NCBI RefSeq assembly: GCF_001562115.1
Contig: NZ_CP013926.1
Location: 3,844,001-3,908,000 of the forward strand
Length of the DNA: 64,000 nt
Reading direction: 5' to 3'
DNA from: Alteromonas stellipolaris
GTDB lineage: Bacteria > Pseudomonadota > Gammaproteobacteria > Enterobacterales > Alteromonadaceae
Part shown: positions 1 through 9,966 of the stretch, in pieces
How the letters are laid out: every line of letters starts with the position of its first letter
How positions within the stretch are numbered: the first letter of the stretch is position 1
The notes under the pieces: model-generated
Databases searched by the model: none
What the model was told of the DNA's origin: nothing
What the model saw: the letters and a program-made list of their open reading frames with translations, nothing else
Made by a program: the position numbers and the translations under genes

Positions 1-557
1 TGGAAGTTAAAGTAAGTTCTGGTGTGTATGTGCTAGACAATCAGCCTCAACAAAGTGAAGTACAACGTATTAGTGCTTTTGAGCTTACTCAAGCGCGCGC
101 GCTGGTTGAGGGCGAAGCGGCAGCACTGGCCGCGCTTTCAATAACCGATGAAGAGCTTAATAGTCTTAACGACACCCTTATTGCAATGGAAAATGACGAC
201 GAGCCGGAAAAAGCCGATAGAGAATTCCACTCTATTATCGCCAAGGCTACTCGTAATAACGCGCTGTTGTTATCTATTCAACATTATTGGAAGTTAAGAG
301 AATCTCAACCTCAAATCATATCGTCGTACAAAAGCGTTTGCGGTACCAGTAGTCAAGACCGGCTAGAAGAGCACAAGCGTATATTTATGGCGTTAAAATC
401 ACGTGATTCACAAAGCGCGCGAACCGCCATGCATGGACATTTTAATCGATTGATTAATGCTTTATTTGAAGCCTCAGAGGCCAAAGCCTTGGAAGAAATT
501 AAAAAGAAATCAAGCGAAACCCGAGACCGATACTCTATTACTCATTTAGTCGGTTAA
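1..557 (+). CDS. GntR-family regulator, FCD domain (5'-truncated by window edge)
   Basis: This is the C-terminal part of a GntR/FadR-type transcription factor. The open frame runs in from the window edge with no start codon needed: reading from base 3 gives EVKVSSGVYV, the end of the winged-helix domain. The rest is an FCD ligand-binding domain, with ISAFELTQARAL and a histidine-bearing helix (MHGHFNRLINALF). It is a close paralogue of the complete regulator at 50262-50993, matching it almost residue for residue around ISAFELTQARAL and HFNRLINALF. Known FCD regulators of hexuronate pathways bind sugar acids, and the alginate genes to the right make an alginate-derived ligand likely, which is inference. 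A hairpin terminator follows the stop codon. Confidence 0.9.
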   Translation, partial: EVKVSSGVYVLDNQPQQSEVQRISAFELTQARALVEGEAAALAALSITDEELNSLNDTLIAMENDDEPEKADREFHSIIAKATRNNALLLSIQHYWKLRESQPQIISSYKSVCGTSSQDRLEEHKRIFMALKSRDSQSARTAMHGHFNRLINALFEASEAKALEEIKKKSSETRDRYSITHLVG

Positions 558-590
558 GCCGACAGCTCGAACCTATCACTTAATATTAAG

Positions 591-619
591 CCGTTTAATT
601 CACCTTAAGCGGTTTTTTT
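591..619 (+). terminator. Rho-independent terminator after the GntR gene
   Basis: An 8-bp stem, CCGTTTAA (591-598) with TTAAGCGG (605-612), contains one G-T pair and a 6-nt loop. It is followed directly by seven T residues. Confidence 0.85.
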
Positions 620-680
620 ACGTCTGTACAACCCTCCTTCTAGAAAATATTCAGTAACCAAAACCTTCACACCAGCAGAC

Positions 681-715
681 TTACCAAAGTGTAAGAATAA
701 TAAAAAATTTTGGTA
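681..715. promoter_or_regulatory. Candidate operator: TTACCAAA ... TTTTGGTA inverted pair
   Basis: TTACCAAA at 681-688 and TTTTGGTA at 708-715 form an inverted pair upstream of the PL7 lyase gene. The half-site matches the TTACCAA boxes found upstream of other alginate genes in this window. UxuR/ExuR-type GntR operators carry related TTGGT/ACCAA half-sites. Binding is inferred from recurrence only. Confidence 0.4.
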
Positions 716-798
716 TGACATAAGTGTTGGATAAAACTATCCACGCGCTTATACTTGAAACTTATTAATTACATTGCGTTTACATTAAGGAGTGCGCT

Positions 799-2262
799 GT
801 GTTGTCTCAAAAAGCACTGACCAATCAATCTTACCTTTCCGTTTTTACGAGTTCATTACTCGTTCCACTACTGCTAACCGGCTGTGGTGGCGGTGGAAGC
901 TCCGGCAGTACATCTCCTGTCACAACACCCACTCCACCCGCTGTTGAAACACCTGTAACTGAAGTTTGCGCTAACAAAATACATACCATAGTCAGTGCAA
1001 CCGATGATGGCAGTTCGGCAACAGAGTTTTCGCCTGCGAATGCTATCGATGGAAACACCGCTTCAATATCAAGATGGTCTAGCGATGGGGTAGATAAAGC
1101 CCTCACTCTTGACTTAGGAACAACTGAAACCGTTGGCGCGCTTACCATAAAGTGGTTTGAAGGCGCTGAACGGGTTGCCAGCTTTTCGGTTGAAACCTCT
1201 ATTGATCAGAACACATGGGTTACTGTTCTCACTCAAGCTGAATCAAAAGGTAACCAAAGTGGCTTCGAACTCGTCAATGTCGACTCATCGCAAGCACGCT
1301 ATGTCAGAATTATTGGGTTAGGTAACAGTGAAAACACCAACAACGGTATTGTTGAAGTACAAGTTCACCATTGTGAAGACGCCACAGGGCTATTTACCGA
1401 TGTGTTGCCGAACGAGGTAGGTATTGAACTTGTGGATTGGTATTTAAGTGTTCCAACCGACGAGGACGATAGTGGCACGTCTGACTCTATCTCGGAAACT
1501 GAGCTTGCTGGCGGTTACAGTAACTCAGAGTACTTTTATGCGTCAGGTGATAACGGCATCGTTATGCGCTCACCAAGCTATGGCTTTAAAACCTCAACAA
1601 ACACTAACTATGTACGGGTCGAGTTGCGTGAAATGTTACGAAGAGGCGACCGTGCTATTAGTACCCAAGGAGTAAACAAGAATAATTGGGTATTTGGCAG
1701 TGCATCCGCAGTAGGGCAAGCGGATGCTGGCGGCATAGATGGTGATTTACGTGTAACCCTTGCAGTAAACGATGTGACTACCACCGGTGAAAACTATCAA
1801 ATTGGCCGACTAGTGATAGGTCAAATACATGCCAATGATGATGAGCCAATTCGCTTGTATTATCGCAAGCTACCGGGTAATGAACTTGGTTCAGTGTACT
1901 TTGCCCACGAGAGCCGCGTTGAAGACAGTGAAGGTGATAATATTGAAACCTATGTCGAACTCATTGGCTCAAGAAGCAATTCAGCCAGCAATCCTGTTGA
2001 TGGCATTGCTCTGAATGAGAAGTTTAGTTACCACATAAATGTGAACGTAAACTTACTGACCGTGACCATTAGCCGTGAAGGTAAAGCTGATGTTTCTGCA
2101 CACTATGATATGAGTGAAAGTAAGTACGATGAAGACGGTCAATATCATTATTTTAAAGTGGGTGTATACCACTTAAATAACTCGAGCGATCCTGACGAAT
2201 TTGCGCAAGCTACATTTTACGAGATTAAAAATAGCCATACAGGTTATGTGCAAAGTGAGTGA
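799..2262 (+). CDS. PL7 alginate lyase lipoprotein with F5/8-type (CBM32-like) domain
   Basis: This secreted polysaccharide lyase cleaves alginate by beta-elimination. The start is GTG at 799, preceded by TAAGGAG (786-792) with a 6-nt spacer. A lipoprotein signal ends in LLTGC, so the lipidated residue is Cys29, followed by a Gly-rich and Thr/Pro-rich linker. Residues about 55-190 form a discoidin/F5-8C-like sugar-binding domain (SRWSSDG, ARYVRIIGLG). Residues about 205-487 are the PL7 jelly-roll, with all three signature blocks: RVELRE (273-278), QIH (342-344) and YFKVGVYH (451-458). The last is usually YFKAGVYNQ, a slight variant. It is a paralogue of the PL7 gene at 16298. Placement at the cell surface is inferred from the lipobox. 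A strong terminator follows. Confidence 0.93.
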   Translation: MLSQKALTNQSYLSVFTSSLLVPLLLTGCGGGGSSGSTSPVTTPTPPAVETPVTEVCANKIHTIVSATDDGSSATEFSPANAIDGNTASISRWSSDGVDKALTLDLGTTETVGALTIKWFEGAERVASFSVETSIDQNTWVTVLTQAESKGNQSGFELVNVDSSQARYVRIIGLGNSENTNNGIVEVQVHHCEDATGLFTDVLPNEVGIELVDWYLSVPTDEDDSGTSDSISETELAGGYSNSEYFYASGDNGIVMRSPSYGFKTSTNTNYVRVELREMLRRGDRAISTQGVNKNNWVFGSASAVGQADAGGIDGDLRVTLAVNDVTTTGENYQIGRLVIGQIHANDDEPIRLYYRKLPGNELGSVYFAHESRVEDSEGDNIETYVELIGSRSNSASNPVDGIALNEKFSYHINVNVNLLTVTISREGKADVSAHYDMSESKYDEDGQYHYFKVGVYHLNNSSDPDEFAQATFYEIKNSHTGYVQSE

Positions 2263-2331
2263 ATATAACCAGTAAATCAAACTATCAACTACTCTTCTAA
2301 GCTGAACATTCTATTTGCTGCTTCCCTAATG

Positions 2332-2358
2332 AAAAAGACCGCCTTTGTGGTCTTTTTT
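2332..2358 (+). terminator. Rho-independent terminator after PL7 lyase
   Basis: AAAAAGACC (2332-2340) pairs with GGTCTTTTTT (2349-2358) around an 8-nt loop, and the 3' arm runs into the T tract. Confidence 0.85.
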
Positions 2359-2426
2359 GCATTCGTACAGATTTGTAATTGTTTAGGGAAGTGTTCTACT
2401 CTGTCGCCTTTTTTAAGGAGACATTT

Positions 2427-3149
2427 ATGCGAATCACTCAGCTCCTGCTGTCAATTTCTATTCTTTTTATGCCCAGTGCCCTTGCTGAAGTAAAAATAAA
2501 AGGGTCAGTGATAATTTATACTGGCGAAATAACATCAGAACAAACACAAAAAGCCATTGCACTATTTGAACAGTACCAACATAAGATCACCGAGATATCG
2601 ATGACCAGTGGTGGCGGTAACATAAACGCAGGTATGGAATTAGCAGAATTCATTTTGGCACATAGACTCGACGTACGCATTCCCAGTTTCTGCTTCTCTT
2701 CATGCGCGAACTATGTGTTCGTTGCGGGAAAACACAAATATATTGGCGACAATGCCATTATTGGCTGGCATGGAGATGCAGCATCAGCGCGCTGGCGAAA
2801 TTCAGACATAGATGCCATGGTTACGCATTTAAAAAGCGGTGCAAAAGAAAAACAGTGGCAAGAATATCGAGCTTACTACGACAATGTTATTGAAGAGGCC
2901 GTTAAGCGGGAAACTGCCTTGTATGAAAAGTTACACCTTGATAAAAACATCATGCAAATAGGGCTTAGTGGAGATTTAATGAAGGCCATTATTTCTAACC
3001 GAGCACGTGGCTGGAGTTTCAATATAGAGGCTATGCGGGAATTAGGCGTATCTGGACTACCTATCGATTCTACTTGGTCACCTAAGTACCACAAAAACTT
3101 CCCATTAATAGGAGTAGAAAGCCCCCTCAACACAAATGATAATGGTTAG
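2427..3149 (+). CDS. Periplasmic ClpP/crotonase-fold protein (COG3904-like)
   Basis: The function of this exported protein is unknown. The start chosen is ATG 2427, because AAGGAG lies at 2415-2420 and the product then begins with a clean signal peptide (MRITQLLLSISILFMPSALA). The frame is open upstream to 2379, but that start has no ribosome site. The mature part resembles the ClpP/SppA-like fold of predicted periplasmic proteins: a beta strand (GSVIIYTGEI), a glycine-rich turn (MTSGGGNINAGMELAE) and the segment CFSSCANYVFVAG. In related families the serine or cysteine of that segment sits at the nucleophile position, followed by an IGWHG motif. It could be a protease or a catalytically dead relative. 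It lies 63 nt upstream of the lipoprotein/TonB-receptor/peroxidase unit and may be co-transcribed with it. Confidence 0.7.
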   Translation: MRITQLLLSISILFMPSALAEVKIKGSVIIYTGEITSEQTQKAIALFEQYQHKITEISMTSGGGNINAGMELAEFILAHRLDVRIPSFCFSSCANYVFVAGKHKYIGDNAIIGWHGDAASARWRNSDIDAMVTHLKSGAKEKQWQEYRAYYDNVIEEAVKRETALYEKLHLDKNIMQIGLSGDLMKAIISNRARGWSFNIEAMRELGVSGLPIDSTWSPKYHKNFPLIGVESPLNTNDNG

Positions 3150-3212
3150 CATTTACATTGGCATTTCAAAAAGATAATATACGCGCCTTTGGGAATTCTT
3201 GAGGCGTATACA

Positions 3213-6101
3213 GTGTCAAAAAAAATTATTAGAAATTCATTGTCTTTGCTTATTGCATCGTCATTAGCCGCGTGCGGAGGTGGAAGTGATGGTGGCAACT
3301 CTGCACCAACAGTAGAAAGTTCAACACTTGCATTTCAGCTTAACGAAGATTCACAGCTCACCGGGCAAATTATTGCTTCTGATACTAATGGTGATGTTCT
3401 GGCATTTGGCTTAGGCCAATCTCCTGCAAATGGAAGCCTTTCAATTGATCAAAATGGCGCTTTCATATTTACACCTAACAGCAACTTTTTCGGCGAAGAT
3501 AGCGCACAAATAGTGGTCTCTGATAGCATTGACGAAGTGCGGGTTGACCTCTCTTTTACCATACAGAATATCAATGACTTACCTGAAATTGTGACGTCAA
3601 GCGTAGCTATATCGAGTACTGGCGAAACTGAAGGGAAAATAGAAGCCATTGATGTCGACGACGACGTTTTGGTATTTGAAGTTGTAACCCAACCGAGTTT
3701 AGGTACTGTAGTTATCGACAGCGCAACTGGCGCTTTCACTTACCAACACCCTGGCATCGAAAATGTCTCTGATAGTGTGATTATCAGCGTCAGCGATTCC
3801 ATTGGTGATCCTGTGGTTGCCACTGTATCTTTGTCTCCATCCTATGTCAGCAATGACGACAAACTCGCTTATTACTATGCATCTTCACACTCTCACTTAG
3901 CAAAAGCCGAAAGTTACATTAATAGCGACAGTGCCGACGACACTACTGAAATTACTGATGCAGAGATCACCGCAGATGTTTATAGTGAACTTGCCGTTGG
4001 CTATACAGAAGCAGGGTTCCCCGAGCTTGCTGAATCAAATGCCATTAGCAACATCATAGACCGCCCTACTCGTGCCAGAGCTTATTTGGATAGCGCAGTA
4101 GAACTAGATGCACTAGGTGATACAGACCAAGCGAACGCATTTAGAACCAAAGCGATAGCACAGTACAATGCATATATTGCCGAAATTGGTATTACTAATA
4201 TTCGCTCCACTGATGCTTTGTTTTACTTAGAAGCGGTACGTTCATATGTAAAGGCAGAGCAGAGCGAAGAGGCCACCGACCTATTTTCTGTCATTCGAAT
4301 TTACGCAGATGCCAACCTTGATGAAGAGTCTCCTCACACCAGCGCCTACGGCTATTTCTTACAAGCTGCAAAAGATTATGCCGAAGAGCGCGTGGCCATT
4401 TACCTTGAGGCCTCAACTCAAAATAACTTTGATTTTGCATACGAAGCAATAAACTTTCAACGTTCACTAGCTGAACAAGGAAGCTATCAGGAGCGCCCGG
4501 ATTATCGCTACTATCAAGTTAAAACCTTCCACTTAGTCGATGCTACACGATCAGCTCACTACCTCTCCCTAGTGGGTGACGACATCAATAAGGCGTCAGC
4601 AGAAACGCTTGCAAAATCACTTTTAGCTCTTAGTTTAAGCTTATATAGCGATATTGATTACGACGAAAACTATGCAATGCCAGCAGACGAATACGCGCAA
4701 TACACCCTGCTGCGTTACCCAACGGGGGTTGGTTTGCTATCAGGCATTTTTAATGCGCTTTACCCTGATTATGTCAATGCGAATAAAGATGATGGTTACC
4801 TAGGTAATTTACCCATTAAACTCGTAACTGAAGAAGAGGGAGTCAACGACGCAGATACACTTAGAGCTTACCGAGATCATTACGCCTACCAACTGCTGAA
4901 CGATGCAAAAAATGGTATCGCTCTGGATGAAACTATCAATAAAATTGAGACTTTGTTTACAACCACTTACACCGACACCGAATATGCGGCAGAAGCGTTA
5001 GTCGAACAGGACCACTTGGGTATTCTTGATCAGCGAGCTGCATGGCTGTTGTCTTATGCGGGCTATAACGAGCAAGCAAAATACGTTATATCCGAAGCTA
5101 TTCGCATTGTAAGCACGACGCCTTACCTAGAAGATGTTAACTATAGCCTAGATAAAATGGTCGATGATCAGGGATGTCTTCGTTATGTCAATTTATATCA
5201 AAAGTTCGGGGGAGAAAGTACCGATATCACAGCGCCTCTGGCAGCCTGTGAGAACATACTAACCACGTATTTTAGTGATGACACTTATATTAGTGATGCA
5301 AATCGTGTAACGGGTTTACTGACGGGTGCATCCATTTACGAACTTGGCGGTAAGACCGAAAATGCCATTCAAATATTAGATGATGCAAGCGAACTGGCAA
5401 CTACGTTAGAAGATTTCGAAACCCAGCTAGAGCATCGTATTGAAGTCACGAACACTTACGCCTCTTTGGGTTATCTAGAACAAGCGCTTTCACAGTTTGT
5501 CGCGCTGACGGATGACGCGATTGCATTACTAGACAATACCCCTGATATTACCGAGCGCGTTGAAGCGGTAGACGATATTCTTGGTGAACTAGAGTATGCC
5601 TACGAACCCGATGATGAGAACTCTTTTACCGGAACGTATCAACTGTTTGAAGCGGTTAAACGCCATGCAGGTAACAACACCCAATATGCGCAAGCCATTG
5701 CAGCTTTAAATGAGAAGGCGCAACAGGTACAAGCAGCCATTCTTACCCATACTAGCGACTTTGCAGATAACGAAAAACTATCCGTATATGAACAGCTCAT
5801 TGAACAATATAGTTGGCTTACGTTATTCGATGAGGCAACTGCACTGGCACAAAATGCGATTTATACCGATGCAGATCGAAACTCACTGTTTGCTAACATT
5901 GCTATCCAGGCTGCAACAAAAGACGACTTCCCTGCTTCAACAGTGGCCAACGTAGATACGGATGCTGATGGACTACCTAACTTTTTCTTATCCAATGCTA
6001 CCGAGCAAGACATTATTTTGTCGGGCTTAATTGCAGATACAGATGCCGATGGAGACGGCCTTGTAGATCAAGAAGACCTTAGCCCACTAGATCCAAACTA
6101 A
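3213..6101 (+). CDS. Large lipoprotein: cadherin-like domains, TPR-like helices, Ca-binding C-terminus
   Basis: I do not recognise a specific function. The start chosen is GTG 3213, with GAGG at 3201-3204; an upstream in-frame TTG (3189) lacks a ribosome site. The N-terminus is a lipoprotein signal ending LAAC (Cys21) and then Gly/Ser. Residues about 35-210 hold two cadherin/VCBS-like beta domains (ANGSLSIDQNGAFIFTPNSN; SLGTVVIDSATGAFTYQHPG). The long middle part is helical and rich in Tyr-Ala-Glu patterns, consistent with TPR-like repeats. The C-terminus has two thrombospondin type-3-like calcium loops (DTDADGLPN and DTDADGDGLVDQEDLSP). The TonB receptor follows after 18 nt, so the two are probably partners, with this protein as a surface-exposed capture or scaffold component. 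That role is inference. Confidence 0.75.
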   Translation: MSKKIIRNSLSLLIASSLAACGGGSDGGNSAPTVESSTLAFQLNEDSQLTGQIIASDTNGDVLAFGLGQSPANGSLSIDQNGAFIFTPNSNFFGEDSAQIVVSDSIDEVRVDLSFTIQNINDLPEIVTSSVAISSTGETEGKIEAIDVDDDVLVFEVVTQPSLGTVVIDSATGAFTYQHPGIENVSDSVIISVSDSIGDPVVATVSLSPSYVSNDDKLAYYYASSHSHLAKAESYINSDSADDTTEITDAEITADVYSELAVGYTEAGFPELAESNAISNIIDRPTRARAYLDSAVELDALGDTDQANAFRTKAIAQYNAYIAEIGITNIRSTDALFYLEAVRSYVKAEQSEEATDLFSVIRIYADANLDEESPHTSAYGYFLQAAKDYAEERVAIYLEASTQNNFDFAYEAINFQRSLAEQGSYQERPDYRYYQVKTFHLVDATRSAHYLSLVGDDINKASAETLAKSLLALSLSLYSDIDYDENYAMPADEYAQYTLLRYPTGVGLLSGIFNALYPDYVNANKDDGYLGNLPIKLVTEEEGVNDADTLRAYRDHYAYQLLNDAKNGIALDETINKIETLFTTTYTDTEYAAEALVEQDHLGILDQRAAWLLSYAGYNEQAKYVISEAIRIVSTTPYLEDVNYSLDKMVDDQGCLRYVNLYQKFGGESTDITAPLAACENILTTYFSDDTYISDANRVTGLLTGASIYELGGKTENAIQILDDASELATTLEDFETQLEHRIEVTNTYASLGYLEQALSQFVALTDDAIALLDNTPDITERVEAVDDILGELEYAYEPDDENSFTGTYQLFEAVKRHAGNNTQYAQAIAALNEKAQQVQAAILTHTSDFADNEKLSVYEQLIEQYSWLTLFDEATALAQNAIYTDADRNSLFANIAIQAATKDDFPASTVANVDTDADGLPNFFLSNATEQDIILSGLIADTDADGDGLVDQEDLSPLDPN

Positions 6102-6119
6102 CGGTAGGTGCAAATTACA

Positions 6120-8882
6120 ATGTTAAATAAAGCAGCTCAAAATGGGCTGCTTTTGTCGTTGGTTGCACTGAACAGTGCAGCTTTCGCTCAAGAGCAGTCG
6201 GTCGGTACCCGCAGTGCCATTAGCGCAACTAGCGATGCAAATACCTCCATAAAAACGACTTCATCGTGTGTAAGTAAAGATGCAGTTTCGCGCGAGGCAA
6301 GAGATGATCTGAACGCATGTGTTCTTCAATCAAAAGAAGAGATGGTTACAAAAATAGAAAAAATTGAAGTGTTTGGTCAGTACATTGGTCTACAAGTTCC
6401 CGAGGTCGAAGGGCGTTTTTACCTCGATCGACAACTCATAGACGCTGCCCCTCGAACAGGGGGAGATTTTACGGAACTATTAGAGTTACTACCAGGCATT
6501 GAGTTAGGTAGTGAGCGCTACGACGCAGATGAACAGGGCGAAATTGGGGCACAGCGGGTGTCAATAATGGGAGCGCAGCCTTGGCAAACAGGTTTCTTCA
6601 TTAACGGAGTTAACTTTAATAGCCGACAAGATCCTGAAACCTATCGCGATAATGATGTGCTAGTTAACGATATAGAAGGCACGACACAAGCTTTCAATAT
6701 TAACCAACACATTCTTGAATCGATCACGGTTTATACTAACAATATTCCCGCTCGTTACGGTAGCTTCAGTGGCGGTGTCGTTGATGTTGAAACACGCGAA
6801 GCACGCTCTGATAAAGCGAGTTTCAGTACTTCTTTTCGTACGTCGCAAAGCGAATGGAACAACTATCATGTGTTTCTTGAAGAGGACGTCATTGAAGGTG
6901 ACACAGACGAACCTGTAGAGCCTCAATTCAAAAAAGAAGCACTCAATATTAACGCAGAAATACCACTGGGTGAGCATTATGGGCTATTAATATCAGGCAA
7001 CTATACAACCAGTGAAATCACTAAGCTTTCTCTCAATCAGCCAGTACTCACCGAACGAGAGAATACCAACTTATTGGTAAGCTTAACGCAAAGAAACCTA
7101 GGTGTGGATAAGGTAAAACTGACTTTTAATTATTCCCCCTATGAAAGTCACGATATTGTAACCAATGCGCTAGACAGCGAGTTTACGATTAAAGGTGGTG
7201 GCACCAATGCTACGCTATCTCTCCAACACGCGTTTCAGCATTTCTCTGTCGATTCGCGAGCGAGCTACACAACTAGTGACAACTCTAGGCGCGCTAATCC
7301 ACATTTCTATAAATGGGCGAAAGCCACAGGGCGTGCGTGGGGAATTGGCGACCCGACTGAAGAAACCAGTATTTCACAACAAGGTGGCTATGGTGATCTT
7401 GATAAAAAACAACAAAACATCAACCTAGAAACTACGCTTCGCTTTGACACTTTTTCTGCACTGGGAACCAGTCATAATATCGAATGGGGCGTACAATTTC
7501 AGGATGAAAACCTTACCAGAGAGCGCTTTTACGACACCTATATCTATGAATCTGCGGTCACTGGTGTATCTAACTTGGACTGTAACGGCGCATTATTCGA
7601 TTGTGTAGAGCTTGAAACCTCTATCTCAATCGAAGAATTAGAAGCACAACTGGGTGCACCATTAGATTTCTCTAATCCAAACCATATTCTTGCCTATTCC
7701 GACATTGTTACCGCTTCACCCCAGTACTTTTCTATTCGAGCAGTCTACCCAGAAGAATACTTAGATGTGGGCGTACAAGTGCTTTCAACCTACCTTACCG
7801 ACACTATTGAAGTGGGTAACTTCAATTTGAATTTAGGCGTTCGAGTAGACTATGACGACTTTCTTAAAAACGTCAATATTGCACCACGACTAAGCGGTGG
7901 CTATCAATTATTCGGTGAAACCGACACGCTTCTTACATTTGGTATTAACCGCTACTACGACGCAAACTTGCTTACCTATAAAGTAAAAGAGCAACAAACC
8001 CCATTTATCTATCAGCGACGTGCCATTTCAACCAACGGTGCACTACAAGAATGGCAAAACTTGTCGGCAGCATCTGACACTAGGTATATTTATAATGATC
8101 TCGATACCCCATTCAACGACGAAATTGCACTTGGTTGGAAGCAAGCAACAGCCTTAGGTAACTTTTCAGTAGAATACACAAAGCGCTGGCAGCGCGATCA
8201 GCTTCTTCGGACAGGCTCCCCTGATTACAATCCCGAAGATGGGTTCTATTACCAAAGCCAATCTAATAACGGTAAAGGGCAAAACAGTCGAGTGTCATTG
8301 TCATGGGCGGCACTGTTTGATATTCATAGTCTGTCGTTTAATACCAGCTATATTCTTTCAGAAAGCTATTCTGGGTCTGAGGAAGAAGACATAGAAGATG
8401 CTTTATTGAGCGACCTTATCTTCTTAAAAGATGGGGACGGCGCACTGAAAGAAACTACGCTGTCGAACTTAAACATCATTGAATCAGAGTTTTCTCGGCC
8501 GCTTTCGATAAACTTCATATGGGCAACGAACTGGTCTGAGCAACTGGCCACGAGCGTAACAGGTACCTTTAGAACAAGTTATGAAGACTACACATTAACC
8601 GAGGATGTATCACCTACCTCCCAGTTAGGCAGGTTATCGTCACAAATTAGTGCAGAAGAGACCTTTAATATTCCTATTTACGCACGCGTAGATTATCCAA
8701 GCCGTTTACTTTTTAATGCATCCTTCAAATACTCACCAATGGTATTCGAAGACAACGCGTTGCAGTTCAGGCTTGACCTACAGAATATATTTGACCAGCG
8801 CACCTACGCCGTAGCTCCCGGCAATTCGGGTATCGAAATAGGCCGCTCAGTTTGGTTAGAAGTAGGTTACGAATGGCGATAA
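6120..8882 (+). CDS. TonB-dependent outer-membrane receptor (substrate unknown)
   Basis: This is an outer-membrane active transporter. ATG 6120 gives a signal peptide ending NSAAFA; an in-frame GTG at 6108 is the alternative start. After the signal comes an unusual stretch of about 75 residues with two cysteines, then a TonB-box-like KIEVFGQY. The plug domain follows (LLELLPGIELGSERYD, GEIGAQRVSIMG, GFFINGVNF), with a beta-barrel to the C-terminus. It sits between a calcium-binding lipoprotein and a di-haem peroxidase, with 18 nt to the first and a short overlap with the second, so the three form one unit. It is not of the oligosaccharide type seen at 10060, and its substrate could be a metal complex or a polymer fragment. 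Confidence 0.88.
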   Translation: MLNKAAQNGLLLSLVALNSAAFAQEQSVGTRSAISATSDANTSIKTTSSCVSKDAVSREARDDLNACVLQSKEEMVTKIEKIEVFGQYIGLQVPEVEGRFYLDRQLIDAAPRTGGDFTELLELLPGIELGSERYDADEQGEIGAQRVSIMGAQPWQTGFFINGVNFNSRQDPETYRDNDVLVNDIEGTTQAFNINQHILESITVYTNNIPARYGSFSGGVVDVETREARSDKASFSTSFRTSQSEWNNYHVFLEEDVIEGDTDEPVEPQFKKEALNINAEIPLGEHYGLLISGNYTTSEITKLSLNQPVLTERENTNLLVSLTQRNLGVDKVKLTFNYSPYESHDIVTNALDSEFTIKGGGTNATLSLQHAFQHFSVDSRASYTTSDNSRRANPHFYKWAKATGRAWGIGDPTEETSISQQGGYGDLDKKQQNINLETTLRFDTFSALGTSHNIEWGVQFQDENLTRERFYDTYIYESAVTGVSNLDCNGALFDCVELETSISIEELEAQLGAPLDFSNPNHILAYSDIVTASPQYFSIRAVYPEEYLDVGVQVLSTYLTDTIEVGNFNLNLGVRVDYDDFLKNVNIAPRLSGGYQLFGETDTLLTFGINRYYDANLLTYKVKEQQTPFIYQRRAISTNGALQEWQNLSAASDTRYIYNDLDTPFNDEIALGWKQATALGNFSVEYTKRWQRDQLLRTGSPDYNPEDGFYYQSQSNNGKGQNSRVSLSWAALFDIHSLSFNTSYILSESYSGSEEEDIEDALLSDLIFLKDGDGALKETTLSNLNIIESEFSRPLSINFIWATNWSEQLATSVTGTFRTSYEDYTLTEDVSPTSQLGRLSSQISAEETFNIPIYARVDYPSRLLFNASFKYSPMVFEDNALQFRLDLQNIFDQRTYAVAPGNSGIEIGRSVWLEVGYEWR

Positions 8883-9958
8883 TGCGCAACCTCATTACGG
8901 TATTATTAGTGGTTGCGACCTCTTATGATTTACGCGCAAGCGAACCGGGAGATACGCTACGCCAATGGTATGCATCAAAGCAAGTGGATTGGCCCAAAGC
9001 CATTACTGCCGATGGTAGAAAGCCTATTAGATTGGGCCCCCTTTTACCCAAGGGGCCCCAAGCCAATGAAGAGATTATCGCCTTAGGTAAATCATTATTT
9101 CATGATCCTATTTTATCAAAAGACAATACCGTGAGCTGTGCATCATGTCACGATAGTTCGACATTCTTTCAAGATGGAAAAGGCCAATCGGTTGGGGTAA
9201 GAGCGCAAAAAGGGACGCGAAATGCACCTCCTATTTTCGGGGTAGATCACTGGAAATCCTTTTTTTGGGATGGCAGGGCGGCGTCTGCAGAAGAACAAGC
9301 ATTGATGCCTATCGAAAACCCAATCGAAATGGACTTACCCGTAGCTAAGGCTGTCGAAAGGCTAAATTCTCACACTGCGTACCCAGTAAATTTCAAACAA
9401 GCTTTTGGAACCGACACCATTGACAAGACACTTCTTGCCAGTGCCCTCGTCGCTTTTGAAAGAACCATCCCCGCACCAGATACACCTTATCAAGAGTTTA
9501 TTACTGCGGTAAGTAAAGGCGACACTAATGCTCATTTGATGCTGCCTGATAAAGCCCTCTTAGGGTTGCACCTTTTTCGCACCAAAGCTAAATGCATGAG
9601 TTGTCATGAGGGGCCGTTATTAAGTGATAACCAATTTCATGTAACCGGGTTTCATCTATACGGCCGCCCTTTTGAAGATGTAGGCAGAATAGATGCGACC
9701 GGCAAGATTGAAGATATTGGGAAATTTAGAACCCCTTCGTTATTGGGAGTCACACATACCGCGCCATGGATGCATAATGGGCTATTCATCGAATTTACTC
9801 CATTGATAATGCAATACAATAAAGGAGGGTTCAGGCCTAAACCCAAAGGCCGACTTAAAGATGACCCCCACTTCCCAATAACAACTTCTTTAATAGAACC
9901 CCTAGGGCTTGATAAAGACGAAATAGATGCACTGGTTGTTTTTCTAAAAACACTCTAG
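8873..9958 (+). CDS. Di-haem cytochrome c peroxidase / MauG-family protein
   Basis: This is a periplasmic c-type cytochrome with two CXXCH haem sites: CASCH at residues 89-93 and CMSCH at 241-245, counted from ATG 8873. ATG 8882, overlapping the TAA of the receptor gene by one base, is an equally plausible start. I prefer 8873 because AGTAGG lies just upstream. A signal peptide precedes the mature part. The family includes H2O2-reducing bacterial cytochrome c peroxidases and MauG/MbnH enzymes that oxidise protein side chains. The segment FFWDGRAASAEEQALMPIE is typical of the family. Translational coupling to a TonB receptor suggests a function linked to that receptor rather than general peroxide defence. 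Confidence 0.88.
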   Translation: MAIMRNLITVLLVVATSYDLRASEPGDTLRQWYASKQVDWPKAITADGRKPIRLGPLLPKGPQANEEIIALGKSLFHDPILSKDNTVSCASCHDSSTFFQDGKGQSVGVRAQKGTRNAPPIFGVDHWKSFFWDGRAASAEEQALMPIENPIEMDLPVAKAVERLNSHTAYPVNFKQAFGTDTIDKTLLASALVAFERTIPAPDTPYQEFITAVSKGDTNAHLMLPDKALLGLHLFRTKAKCMSCHEGPLLSDNQFHVTGFHLYGRPFEDVGRIDATGKIEDIGKFRTPSLLGVTHTAPWMHNGLFIEFTPLIMQYNKGGFRPKPKGRLKDDPHFPITTSLIEPLGLDKDEIDALVVFLKTL

Positions 9959-9966
9959 CTTTTCAT

